Of a stretch of DNA of 40,799 bases, positions 25,823-33,291 are shown in pieces. A model generated the notes under the pieces. It saw only the letters and a program-made list of their open reading frames with translations. It was not told where the DNA came from and searched no databases. The DNA comes from a virus, in the IMG/VR virus record IMGVR_UViG_3300042691_023248, positions 1 through 40,799 of that record; one strand, written 5' to 3'. How positions within the stretch are numbered: the first letter of the stretch is position 1; every line of letters begins with the position of its first letter. Position numbers and translations under genes: made by a program.

Positions 25823-26831
25823 ATTAAAAGTTATTTCTTTATTTTCCGGATATGGAACACAAGAACTAGCATTAAAATATATTGGAGCTGATTATGAAGT
25901 TGTTGCAAATTGTGACAACTTCAAACAAGCAAATGAATGTTATGATGTTTTACATCAATCACAAATGGGTAATTTGGGTGATATTACAAAAGTTGATCAT
26001 AAAAATTTCCCAGAGTGCGATTTATTAACATATTCATTTCCTTGTCAAGACATTTCAATTTCTGGAGTTCAAAGAGGAATTAAAGAAGGAACAAGAAGTG
26101 GGTTATTATTTGATGTAGAAAGAATTTTATCAACAAATAGACCAAAGTATTTGTTAATGGAAAATGTTAAAAACCTAATCTCAAAAAACCATTATGAAAA
26201 TTTTAAAAAACATATCTACTTTTTAAGAGGTCTCGGTTACACATCATACTGGAAATTATTTAATGGTGCTGACTTTGGTTGTCCCCAAAATAGAGAGAGA
26301 GTATTTATGATTTCAGTTCTCGATGGCGACCACACAGATGTTGCAACAAGAATGGAAAATGTTGACAACTACAAAAAAACAAGAGTTCCAATGAGACCTT
26401 TTATTGAGGACACACAGGATCTGGAATTGTTTATTGATTGTCAATACACACCACACCAACCAAAAGGTAATTCTGTTTGTAAACTAATTGCCAGAAGAGA
26501 TGACATTAGTTATGACCAAGCAAGAAGAATTTATTCTATTGATGGTTGTTCTCCTTGTCTTACAACAAGTGGTTCACCACAGATTATGACTGAAGATGGT
26601 AGAGTAAGAAATATAACAGCAAGAGAAGGATATAGATTTATGGGTGTTCGTGATGAAGATATTGATTTATTATTAACAACATCACTATCAACAAAAGGAC
26701 ACGTATCTCTTGCCGGTAACTCAATTTGCGTTCCAGTAATGGAGGCAATATTTAGTGAATTCCTTGGTGATTACATTGTAGAAAAAGAACCAGTATTGTC
26801 AAACCAATCAAACGAAGAATTAAATGATTAA
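25809..26831 (+). CDS. DNA (cytosine-5) methyltransferase
   Basis: 340 residues with the ordered motifs of C5-cytosine methyltransferases: I KVISLFSGYGTQELAL (AdoMet binding), IV YSFPCQDIS with the catalytic Cys (residues ~76-82), VI MENVKNL, VIII NRERVFMIS, IX region RNITAREGYRFMG, and X SLAGNSICVPV. The segment between VIII and IX should read the target site. It transfers a methyl group from AdoMet to C5 of cytosine in a specific sequence. It overlaps uvsX by 14 nt and the exonuclease by 8 nt, so it is firmly part of the replication operon. No restriction gene is adjacent, which suggests self-protection or another epigenetic role. Confidence 0.92.
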   Translation: MNKNKLKVISLFSGYGTQELALKYIGADYEVVANCDNFKQANECYDVLHQSQMGNLGDITKVDHKNFPECDLLTYSFPCQDISISGVQRGIKEGTRSGLLFDVERILSTNRPKYLLMENVKNLISKNHYENFKKHIYFLRGLGYTSYWKLFNGADFGCPQNRERVFMISVLDGDHTDVATRMENVDNYKKTRVPMRPFIEDTQDLELFIDCQYTPHQPKGNSVCKLIARRDDISYDQARRIYSIDGCSPCLTTSGSPQIMTEDGRVRNITAREGYRFMGVRDEDIDLLLTTSLSTKGHVSLAGNSICVPVMEAIFSEFLGDYIVEKEPVLSNQSNEELND

Positions 26832-27840
26832 AACTTTATTGGTTGATGGTAATAACCTTCTAAAAATCGGTTTCCACGGTGTTAGAGACTTTTTTAACAA
26901 AGGTGAACACGTTGGTGGTACTTGGCATTTTTTAAACACTTTAAGACGGTTTTTAGAGGAAAATAACTACAATAAAGTTGTTGTCTGTTGGGATAGTGAT
27001 ACGGGTTCATCACAAAGAAGAATTATATATCCAAAATACAAATTAAATCGTAAACAAAAAGACGACGAAGATTTTAAAGAACAATCTTTTTTAAAACAAA
27101 AAGAAAGGGTAAAACAATACCTTGAAGAAATGTTTGTAAGACAATTGGAGGTACAACAATCAGAGGCCGATGATTTGATTGCTTACTATTGTCAAATATC
27201 CCAGGATGAAGATAAAACAATATTTTCTTCTGACCGGGACTTAACACAACTTATTTCTGATAGGGTCTCCATATACTCACCACAACATAAGAGATATTAT
27301 AAACTGGGGGATGGAATTAAGATGGATTCATCTGAAATCCCCCACTATAATGTTAAAACTTATAAAATATTAACCGGCGATAGTTCGGATAATATTGACG
27401 GTATTTTTTATTTGGGTGAGAAAACATTTCTCAAATTATTTCCAGAAATACTTGAAAGTGAAGTTAAATATACCGATATTTTAACAAAGGCTGAACAATT
27501 ATTAACAGAACAAAAAGGAAATGTGGCCTTACAAAATCTCCTTAGCGGAAAAACCAAAGAAGGGATTTTTGGAGAAGAGTTTTTTACCATAAATGAGAAA
27601 TTGGTGGACCTTGCAAACCCACTTATTTCAGATGAAGGAAAAGAATTGGTTAGTTTATATTACTCCGAGTCATTGGATCCAGACGGAAGGGGGCATAGAA
27701 ACTTAATTAGAATGATGATGGAAGACGGATTCTTCAAATTTCTACCAAAAGGTGATGATGCCTGGGTAAATTTTTTAAGACCATTTTTAAAACTATCAAG
27801 GAAAGAAAAAACAAATTTTAGAAACAAACCAAAAAAGTAA
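26824..27840 (+). CDS. 5'-3' exonuclease / RNase H (FEN-like, T4 rnh type)
   Basis: 338 residues (T4 RNase H has 305). It removes RNA primers and 5' flaps from Okazaki fragments. Acidic metal-site motifs are in order: LLVDGNNLL near the start, VVVCWDSDTGSSQRR, QSEADDLIAYYC, IFSSDRDLTQLI, and ILTGDSSDNIDGI (residues ~180-195), the last being the helix-hairpin-helix region that grips DNA. A Lys-rich tail (KLSRKEKTNFRNKPKK) may contact DNA or SSB. The start overlaps the methyltransferase end, and the next gene begins 4 nt after its stop. Confidence 0.9.
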   Translation: MIKTLLVDGNNLLKIGFHGVRDFFNKGEHVGGTWHFLNTLRRFLEENNYNKVVVCWDSDTGSSQRRIIYPKYKLNRKQKDDEDFKEQSFLKQKERVKQYLEEMFVRQLEVQQSEADDLIAYYCQISQDEDKTIFSSDRDLTQLISDRVSIYSPQHKRYYKLGDGIKMDSSEIPHYNVKTYKILTGDSSDNIDGIFYLGEKTFLKLFPEILESEVKYTDILTKAEQLLTEQKGNVALQNLLSGKTKEGIFGEEFFTINEKLVDLANPLISDEGKELVSLYYSESLDPDGRGHRNLIRMMMEDGFFKFLPKGDDAWVNFLRPFLKLSRKEKTNFRNKPKK

Positions 27841-27844
27841 AAAA

Positions 27845-28288
27845 ATGAGAGAACAGGATGTAACAAAAGTTGAATTTTTGTTAATGTGTAATGACAACAT
27901 TGTAGTACAAAGATTCTTCAATGTAAAAGGGTTTAATAAAAATGCCCACAAATCAGAAGAGTTTTATGACTATATTAGGTCGTTTTGTAACTCCCTACAA
28001 AATGATTTAAAGATGAGGTCCGTAGTTTATATGTTGGACAACCAATATGAGATTATGGAAAATCCGGATGTATTAAATACATCAATTACGGAGGGAGATG
28101 AAAATTTTAACCTTTATATTAAGGTAGAAAACCTGACAATTTGTCATAGATCATTTGACGCAAAAGTATACCCACCAAAGGTGAGATATACCGTAGACCT
28201 ACGCCCAAAGCTGAAAAGCATATTGTCGGAACTTACTGACATTTTTTCAGATAAAAAATTTAATTATTTTTATCCACAATTTATCTAA
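27845..28288 (+). CDS. Unknown protein in the replication operon
   Basis: 147 residues, not recognised. It has alternating strands and helices with several aromatics (VEFLLMCNDNIVVQRFFNVKG, YMLDNQYEIMENP, NFNLYIKVENLTICHRS) and no membrane segment, nucleotide motif or zinc pattern. It is co-directional and 4 nt from the exonuclease, and 40 nt before the helicase. A helicase loader or another small replication accessory is possible from position only; T4 gp59 is larger and shows no visible similarity. Confidence 0.7.
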   Translation: MREQDVTKVEFLLMCNDNIVVQRFFNVKGFNKNAHKSEEFYDYIRSFCNSLQNDLKMRSVVYMLDNQYEIMENPDVLNTSITEGDENFNLYIKVENLTICHRSFDAKVYPPKVRYTVDLRPKLKSILSELTDIFSDKKFNYFYPQFI

Positions 28289-28296
28289 ATTTAGTA

Positions 28297-28305
28297 GTAT
28301 TTATC
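28297..28305 (+). promoter_or_regulatory. GTATTTATC element upstream of the helicase gene
   Basis: A variant of the recurring element, 23 nt before the ATG and flanked by TTAGTA (28291-28296) and TACTAA (28308-28313). GGAAAG, 10 nt before the start, could be a weak ribosome-binding site. Confidence 0.35.
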
Positions 28306-28328
28306 ATTACTAACGGAAAGAAAAATAT

Positions 28329-29720
28329 ATGGCGACTAACAAAAACTTTGAGTATCTCGGAAACAATTTTCAAATTCAATTACTTAACCAAATTATTGTA
28401 GACAAAGAATTTTCACATTCAATCATTGATGTAATTGAGAATAATTATTTTGAAAACAAATATTTCAAAATTATAATTCAAATGATAAAGGAGTATTATA
28501 AAAAATACGATCATACACCATCATTTGATACTCTGGAACAAGTAGCCAAATCTGAATTACAACAGGAAACGGCTATTAAAGTTGTTCTTGATACAGTTAA
28601 GAAAATCAAGGATGCACCTATCGAGGGAGTAGATTTCGTACAAGAAAAGGCACTTAAATTCTGTAAACAACAAGAGTTACAGAAAGTGATGAAAAAGGCA
28701 CAAAAAATTATTGATGGGGGAGAGTTTGAAAACTACGACACCCTAGAAGAATTAGTAAGAGAGGCCTTATTGGTTGGTTCAAAAGACACAAGTGCAATGG
28801 ATGTCTTTTCAAACCTAGACCAAGTGCTAGATGACGACTACCGACACCCAATACCAATGGGAATACCAGGAATTGATAGGTTATTAAAAGGAGGATTGGC
28901 GAAAGGTGAAATTGGTGTAATACTTGCACCAACCGGAGTAGGGAAATCAACTCTAACAACAAAGATTGCAAACCACGCATTCAACCTTGGATTTAATGTT
29001 CTTCAAATCTTTTTTGAAGACAACCCAAAAGTGATACAAAGGAAACATTTTACTCTTTGGACAAAGATTCACCCTGACGAATTGTCAGACAAAAAAGATG
29101 AGGTGATGAAAAAAGTAAAAGAAATCAAGGAAACTATGCAAAACGAGTTGATTTTGAAAAAATTACCATCTGACACCAAAACAATGCTTCAGATTAAAAA
29201 TGAAATCAGAAAGATGATTGCTGACGGTATTAAGATTGATATGGTTATTTTGGACTACATTGATTGTGTTGTTCCGGATAAAAACCTAGGAGACGAATGG
29301 AAGAGTGAAGGTTCTGTTATGAGGGCGTTTGAAGCTATGTGTCACGAACTAAATATTGTTGGTTGGACCGCAACACAAGGTAATCGTTCATCAATATCGT
29401 CAGATGTTGTAACAACGGACCAAATGGGTGGATCAATTAAGAAAGCACAAGTAGGACACGTAATTATAACGGTTGCAAAATCATTACAACAAAAAGAAAT
29501 GAAGTTGGCCACAATAGCAATTACCAAATCTCGTATTGGAGATGACGGTGTGGTATTTGAAAATTGCAAATTTGATAATGCAATGCTTGATATTGATACA
29601 GAATCCACAACCACATTTTTAGGTTTAGAAGAACAAAAAGAAGAAAGACAACGACAAAGGGTTAAGGAATTGTTGGAAAAGAGACAACAAAAAGAGAACG
29701 AAAAAAAGAAATCAGAATAA
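28329..29720 (+). CDS. Replicative DNA helicase (DnaB/gp41-like)
   Basis: 463 residues, near T4 gp41 (475). A hexameric 5'-3' helicase that opens the fork and interacts with primase. The N-terminal domain (~170 residues) is helical. The RecA-like domain begins with PMGIPGIDRLLKGGLAKGEI; Walker A is APTGVGKST (residues ~200-208); FEDNPKVIQRKHF carries the post-P-loop acidic residue; Walker B is DMVILDYIDCV (residues ~303-313); the glutamine region is GWTATQGNRSS. The C-terminus is highly charged (EERQRQRVKELLEKRQQKE). No primase gene lies in the window. Confidence 0.93.
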   Translation: MATNKNFEYLGNNFQIQLLNQIIVDKEFSHSIIDVIENNYFENKYFKIIIQMIKEYYKKYDHTPSFDTLEQVAKSELQQETAIKVVLDTVKKIKDAPIEGVDFVQEKALKFCKQQELQKVMKKAQKIIDGGEFENYDTLEELVREALLVGSKDTSAMDVFSNLDQVLDDDYRHPIPMGIPGIDRLLKGGLAKGEIGVILAPTGVGKSTLTTKIANHAFNLGFNVLQIFFEDNPKVIQRKHFTLWTKIHPDELSDKKDEVMKKVKEIKETMQNELILKKLPSDTKTMLQIKNEIRKMIADGIKIDMVILDYIDCVVPDKNLGDEWKSEGSVMRAFEAMCHELNIVGWTATQGNRSSISSDVVTTDQMGGSIKKAQVGHVIITVAKSLQQKEMKLATIAITKSRIGDDGVVFENCKFDNAMLDIDTESTTTFLGLEEQKEERQRQRVKELLEKRQQKENEKKKSE

Positions 29721-29742
29721 TAAAATAATTAAATTTTAAACT

Positions 29743-31602
29743 ATGGATATTTCACAAAAAATATTAAGTGATATTACGGTGTATATGAAATACGCTAAAT
29801 TTGTCCCGGAATTAAATAGAAGGGAGACGTGGGAAGAATTGGTGACAAGAAACAAAGAAATGCACCAGAAAAAATACCCACACATTAAAGACGAAATTGA
29901 AAACGTCTATAAAATGGTATATGATAAGAAAATCTTACCATCAATGAGATCATTACAATTTGGTGGTAAACCAATTGAGATTTCACCAAACAGAGTTTAT
30001 AACTGTGCCTATTTACCAATAGACCACACAGACGCATTTTCTGAAACAATGTTTTTGTTATTAGGTGGAACCGGTGTTGGATTTTCAGTTCAAAAACATC
30101 ATGTAGATAAACTACCGGAAATTAAAAAACCAAACCCAACAAGGACAAGAAGATATTTAATTGGTGACTCTATTGAAGGATGGGCTGACGCGATTAAAGT
30201 TTTAATTGAGTCCTATATGGGTACAAAATCTTCAACACCGGTGTTTGATTTTTCAGACATTCGTCAAAAGGGAGCCCTTCTTGTTACATCAGGTGGAAAA
30301 GCACCAGGACCTCAACCATTAAAAGATTGTATTCATAACATTACAAAGGTGTTTGAAAACAAAAATGATAGTGAGAAATTAACACCAATTGAAACACACG
30401 ACATCGTTTGTCATATTGCTGATGCTGTACTTGCCGGTGGTATTCGTAGAGCTGCTTTAATTTCATTATTTTCGGCTGATGATGAGGAAATGATTTCTTG
30501 TAAATCCGGAAACTGGTGGGAACAAAACCCACAAAGAGGTAGAGCAAATAATTCTGCTGTTCTATTAAGACATAAAGTAACACAAGAGTATTTTATGGAT
30601 CTTTGGAAAAGAATTGAATTATCTGGAGCCGGAGAACCTGGAATCTATTTATCAAACGATAAAGATTGGGGAACAAATCCTTGTTGTGAGATTGCACTTC
30701 GTCCTTATCAATTCTGTAACTTATGTGAAGTGAATGCTTCAGATTTAGAATCTCAAGAAGATTTTGAAAATAGAGTTAGAGGAGCGGCTTTTATTGGAAC
30801 ACTACAAGCTGGTTATACCGATTTCCATTATTTAAGAGATGTTTGGAAAAGAACAACAGAAAAAGATGCACTTATTGGTGTTGGAATGACAGGAATTGGG
30901 TCCGGAGTTGTGTTAGGTTACGATATGAAAGCGGCCGCAAACGCTGTTAAAGAAGAAAATGAAAGAGTTGCTACACTTATTGGTATTAACAAATCGGCAA
31001 GAACAACAACTGTTAAACCATCTGGTACTTCATCATTAGTATTGGGAACATCATCTGGTATTCACGCTTGGCATAATGATTATTATTTAAGAAGAATCCG
31101 TGTTGGGAAGAATGAAGCAATATATTCATATCTTGCAATCAATCACCCGGAACTTGTTGAAGATGAATATTTTAGACCACACGATACTGCGGTAATCACA
31201 ATTCCACAAAAAGCACCAGAAGGATCAATTTTAAGATACGAATCCGTATTCCAAATGTTGGAACGAGTTAAAAAGGTATCACAAGAGTGGGTTAAATCTG
31301 GACACAGAACAGGTCAAAACACACACAATGTATCAGCAACAGTTTCAATCAAAGAAGATGAATGGGAGTTAGTTGGTGATTGGATGTGGAAAAATAGAAA
31401 GTTCTATAACGGATTATCAGTTTTACCCTTCAACGGAGGTACTTATACTCAGGCACCTTTTACCGATTGTACTAAAGAAGAGTATGAAAAATTAGTTAGA
31501 TCATTAACCAATATTGACTTAACTAAAGTAATTGAATTACAAGATAATACTGACTTGAGCGGTGAAATAGCATGCGGAGCTTCGGGATGTGAAATTGTTT
31601 AA
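29743..31602 (+). CDS. nrdJ: Class II (adenosylcobalamin-dependent) ribonucleotide reductase
   Basis: 619 residues, a monomeric-type reductase that makes deoxynucleotides for phage DNA. The pattern matches the B12-dependent triphosphate reductase type: the buried Cys in VYNCAYLPI (residue ~88), GGTGVGFSVQ, GGIRRAALISLF, NPCCEIAL then FCNLCEVN (residues ~311-330, with the thiyl-radical Cys-x-Glu pair), VKPSGTSSLVLGTSSGIHAW, and a C-terminal redox pair CGASGC four residues from the end. No small-subunit (radical) gene is present, consistent with class II. It is a little short for the family (often 700 or more). It is followed by a strong terminator and preceded by the helicase after 22 nt. Confidence 0.9.
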   Translation: MDISQKILSDITVYMKYAKFVPELNRRETWEELVTRNKEMHQKKYPHIKDEIENVYKMVYDKKILPSMRSLQFGGKPIEISPNRVYNCAYLPIDHTDAFSETMFLLLGGTGVGFSVQKHHVDKLPEIKKPNPTRTRRYLIGDSIEGWADAIKVLIESYMGTKSSTPVFDFSDIRQKGALLVTSGGKAPGPQPLKDCIHNITKVFENKNDSEKLTPIETHDIVCHIADAVLAGGIRRAALISLFSADDEEMISCKSGNWWEQNPQRGRANNSAVLLRHKVTQEYFMDLWKRIELSGAGEPGIYLSNDKDWGTNPCCEIALRPYQFCNLCEVNASDLESQEDFENRVRGAAFIGTLQAGYTDFHYLRDVWKRTTEKDALIGVGMTGIGSGVVLGYDMKAAANAVKEENERVATLIGINKSARTTTVKPSGTSSLVLGTSSGIHAWHNDYYLRRIRVGKNEAIYSYLAINHPELVEDEYFRPHDTAVITIPQKAPEGSILRYESVFQMLERVKKVSQEWVKSGHRTGQNTHNVSATVSIKEDEWELVGDWMWKNRKFYNGLSVLPFNGGTYTQAPFTDCTKEEYEKLVRSLTNIDLTKVIELQDNTDLSGEIACGASGCEIV

Positions 31603-31607
31603 TTATT

Positions 31608-31642
31608 AAAAAGTAAGGGTTTGAAAAAATCCTTACTTTTTT
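31608..31642 (+). terminator. Rho-independent terminator after the reductase
   Basis: AAAAAGTAAGG (31608-31618) pairs with CCTTACTTTTT (31631-31641), loop of 12 nt, ending in a T-run. It stands directly before the HNH gene's own control region. Confidence 0.92.
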
Positions 31643-31643
31643 C

Positions 31644-31686
31644 ATTTCACAAGATATTTATTGTAATAAAGAAATTGTTGTGAAAT
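31644..31686 (+). promoter_or_regulatory. Inverted repeat with promoter-like motif ahead of the HNH gene
   Basis: ATTTCACAA (31644-31652) pairs perfectly with TTGTGAAAT (31678-31686), whose last base is directly before the ATG at 31687. Inside lies ATATTTATT (31654-31662), itself part of a small hairpin TTTATT/AATAAA (31657-31670). A read-through mRNA would bury the region before the start codon; an mRNA started after the motif would lose the left arm. Confidence 0.6.
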
Positions 31687-32295
31687 ATGAAAAAAATTGA
31701 AATGATTGGAAAAAACTTCGGTGATTTAAAAGTAATTGAGGAAAGATTAAGAAACAAAAACGGTCATATAAAATATCTATGTGAATGTGTTTGTGGAAAT
31801 AAAACTGAAGTATTTGGAACACATTTAAGACGTGGAAATAGTACTTCTTGTGGTTGTAAAAATAAAATAAACAAAAATGGTGGTATAACTGGTGACTTGT
31901 GGTATAACATAACAAGTCATAAAACATCAAAAAGGGCTAGTAGAAAAAACCTTGAATTTGGTTTAACAAAAGAATATATTTATAATCTATTCATTGAACA
32001 AAATTCTAAATGTGCCTTGTCCGGAATTGTAATAACTTTACCAAAAAGATGGGACGATAAATCTTATACCGCATCATTAGATAGAATTGATAGTAAGAAA
32101 GGATATGTAATAGGTAATGTCCAATGGTTACATAAGCATATAAATGTTATGAAAAATATTTTTGAACAAGATATGTTCATTTTTTTATGTAATCAAATAA
32201 GTAATAATCACAAGATATGTGATTTTGATATTGAAAAAATTGATAAATTTAAATGGGGATTAAATACAAAACATTATGAAAATAACCTGGGGTAA
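31687..32295 (+). CDS. HNH homing endonuclease (1)
   Basis: 202 residues. The N-terminal part (GKNFGDLKVIEE, then CECVCGN and STSCGC) is a zinc-finger-like DNA-binding region. The HNH core is CALSGI, then YTASLDRIDSKKGYVIGNVQW and LHKHINVMKN (residues ~108-160), with the conserved D-R-I, N-V and H-K-x-x-N positions of HNH enzymes. It is similar along its length to the HNH protein at 32639-33244. It lies between the reductase and a short ORF, each with its own signals, as expected for a free-standing homing gene. The end overlaps a 26-codon ORF. Confidence 0.85.
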   Translation: MKKIEMIGKNFGDLKVIEERLRNKNGHIKYLCECVCGNKTEVFGTHLRRGNSTSCGCKNKINKNGGITGDLWYNITSHKTSKRASRKNLEFGLTKEYIYNLFIEQNSKCALSGIVITLPKRWDDKSYTASLDRIDSKKGYVIGNVQWLHKHINVMKNIFEQDMFIFLCNQISNNHKICDFDIEKIDKFKWGLNTKHYENNLG

Positions 32296-32356
32296 TGACA
32301 TAACACTAACATATCAAGTATTGTTAGCGTTTTATAACCAAAGAAAACAAAATTAA
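32276..32356 (+). CDS. Possible 26-residue peptide gene
   Basis: An ATG at 32276 opens 26 codons to a TAA at 32354-32356: MKITWGNDITLTYQV, then LLAFYNQRKQN. It overlaps the end of the HNH gene by 20 nt in another frame and stops 1 nt before the next ATG (32358), giving a TAAAATG junction typical of coupled genes. The mix of residues looks protein-like, but at this length chance cannot be excluded. It could be a separate small gene or the remnant of one split by the endonuclease insertion. Confidence 0.4.
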   Translation: MKITWGNDITLTYQVLLAFYNQRKQN

Positions 32357-32357
32357 A

Positions 32358-32576
32358 ATGACAGTAAACGCATCAAAAGATTGGATACAACAGTTATACG
32401 TTCAGGAGACAACAAAAAAAACTCCGGAACCAGATTTTTATAAAGATAAATTTGGGAATATTGTTATGACCGAATCTTTTCATATAAAACGTGGTAAGTG
32501 TTGTGGATCCGGATGTTTACATTGTTGTTATTGGCCACCATATATTAAGGGTAATGAAAAATTAAAAGAAAAATAA
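32358..32576 (+). CDS. DUF5522-like Cys-rich small protein
   Basis: 72 residues. The C-terminal motif VMTESFHIKRGKCCGSGCLHCCYWPP closely follows the pattern of DUF5522 proteins (a CCxxxCxxCP-type cluster after an R-G step), which occur in bacteria and have no known function. Five Cys fall within ten residues, as in a metal- or cluster-binding site; the usual CP after the cluster is CCY here. It is flanked by two HNH endonuclease genes and is a rare kind of protein to meet in a tailed phage. The family call is from memory of the motif. Confidence 0.65.
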   Translation: MTVNASKDWIQQLYVQETTKKTPEPDFYKDKFGNIVMTESFHIKRGKCCGSGCLHCCYWPPYIKGNEKLKEK

Positions 32577-32587
32577 ATAAAATTTTG

Positions 32588-32630
32588 TGTTGTGGTTTAT
32601 ATTTATATAAATAAATAATAAACCACAACA
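32588..32630 (+). promoter_or_regulatory. 19-bp hairpin with embedded promoter-like motif ahead of the second HNH gene
   Basis: TGTTGTGGTTTA (32588-32599) pairs with TAAACCACAACA (32619-32630), then after one bulged A (32618) TATTTAT (32600-32606) pairs with ATAAATA (32611-32617) around an ATAA loop. ATATTTATA (32599-32607) is in the left arm and TATAAATA (32606-32613), the T4 late-promoter consensus, spans the tip. The stem ends 8 nt before the ATG at 32639. It may also act as a terminator for the preceding gene. Confidence 0.65.
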
Positions 32631-32638
32631 TTTTAATT

Positions 32639-33244
32639 ATGCACTTTAATACTAAAAATTTAATTGGTCTGTCTTTTAATAAATTAACACCGATTAAAGT
32701 TGTTGAAAAACCAAAAGATAATAATAGTAAAAGAAGAGGAACTTTTTGGTTATGTCTATGTGAATGTGGAAATGAAAAAATAGTAATGTCATCAGATTTA
32801 ACACGAGGTGAAACTAAGTCGTGTGGGTGCAGTAATAAATTTGAAAATTCACATAACTATAAAGGTTTTGGAAAATTAGCACAGTCTAAATTTTCACATA
32901 TAGAATGGTCTGCAAAAAAAAGAGGACTTGAATTTTTAGTAACAAAAGAATTTCTTTGGGATTTATTTTTAAAACAAGATGGTAAATGTTACTACACACA
33001 ATTGGATATTGATTTAAATGTTAGAAATAAAACAATGACGGCATCTGTTGATAGAATCAATTCTAATCTTGGTTACACTGAAGGTAATGTTGTTTGGGTT
33101 CATAAAGATGTTAATATTATGAAAAATAAGTTTACCAAAGAATATTTTTTGATGTTATGTCAAAAAGTAACTGAAACAAATCATACCTACAAACCTTTAT
33201 ATGAGAAGGGTGGTACAAACTTAAAAGAATCCTTACGAAAGTAG
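32639..33244 (+). CDS. HNH homing endonuclease (2)
   Basis: 201 residues, related to the HNH protein at 31687-32295. It opens with IGLSFNKLTPIKVVEKP, then LCLCECGNEK and TKSCGCSNK (zinc-finger-like). The HNH core is CYYTQLDID, TASVDRINSNLGYTEGNVVW and VHKDVNIMKNKF (residues ~115-165). The C-terminal codons are part of a terminator hairpin, so gene and terminator form a compact unit, as often in mobile endonuclease genes. It separates the DUF5522-like gene from the gp25 baseplate gene. Confidence 0.85.
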   Translation: MHFNTKNLIGLSFNKLTPIKVVEKPKDNNSKRRGTFWLCLCECGNEKIVMSSDLTRGETKSCGCSNKFENSHNYKGFGKLAQSKFSHIEWSAKKRGLEFLVTKEFLWDLFLKQDGKCYYTQLDIDLNVRNKTMTASVDRINSNLGYTEGNVVWVHKDVNIMKNKFTKEYFLMLCQKVTETNHTYKPLYEKGGTNLKESLRK

Positions 33245-33254
33245 GGATTTTTTT
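33228..33254 (+). terminator. Terminator overlapping the end of HNH gene 2
   Basis: AATCCTTAC (33228-33236) pairs with GTAGGGATT (33241-33249), one G-T pair, GAAA tetraloop, then a T-run. The left arm and loop encode the last residues, and the stop codon (33242-33244) is in the right arm. Confidence 0.85.
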
Positions 33255-33278
33255 ATTTAGATAAAATTTACCAACACT

Positions 33279-33287
33279 ATATTTATT
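33279..33287 (+). promoter_or_regulatory. ATATTTATT element before the gp25 gene
   Basis: The element ends 4 nt before the ATG at 33292, after a terminator, so it begins a new transcript block if active; the mRNA would be nearly leaderless. Confidence 0.4.
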
Positions 33288-33291
33288 GAAT

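Noticed and set aside
32303-32335. AACACTAACA / TGTTAGCGTT hairpin with TTTTAT as a terminator after HNH gene 1
   Set aside because: The stem has a mismatch, the T-run is short, and it would lie inside the 26-codon ORF before a coupled gene; too weak to call.
33286-33291. TTG start for gp25
   Set aside because: It overlaps the promoter-like element and adds only two residues; ATG 33292 is the usual MANG-type start.
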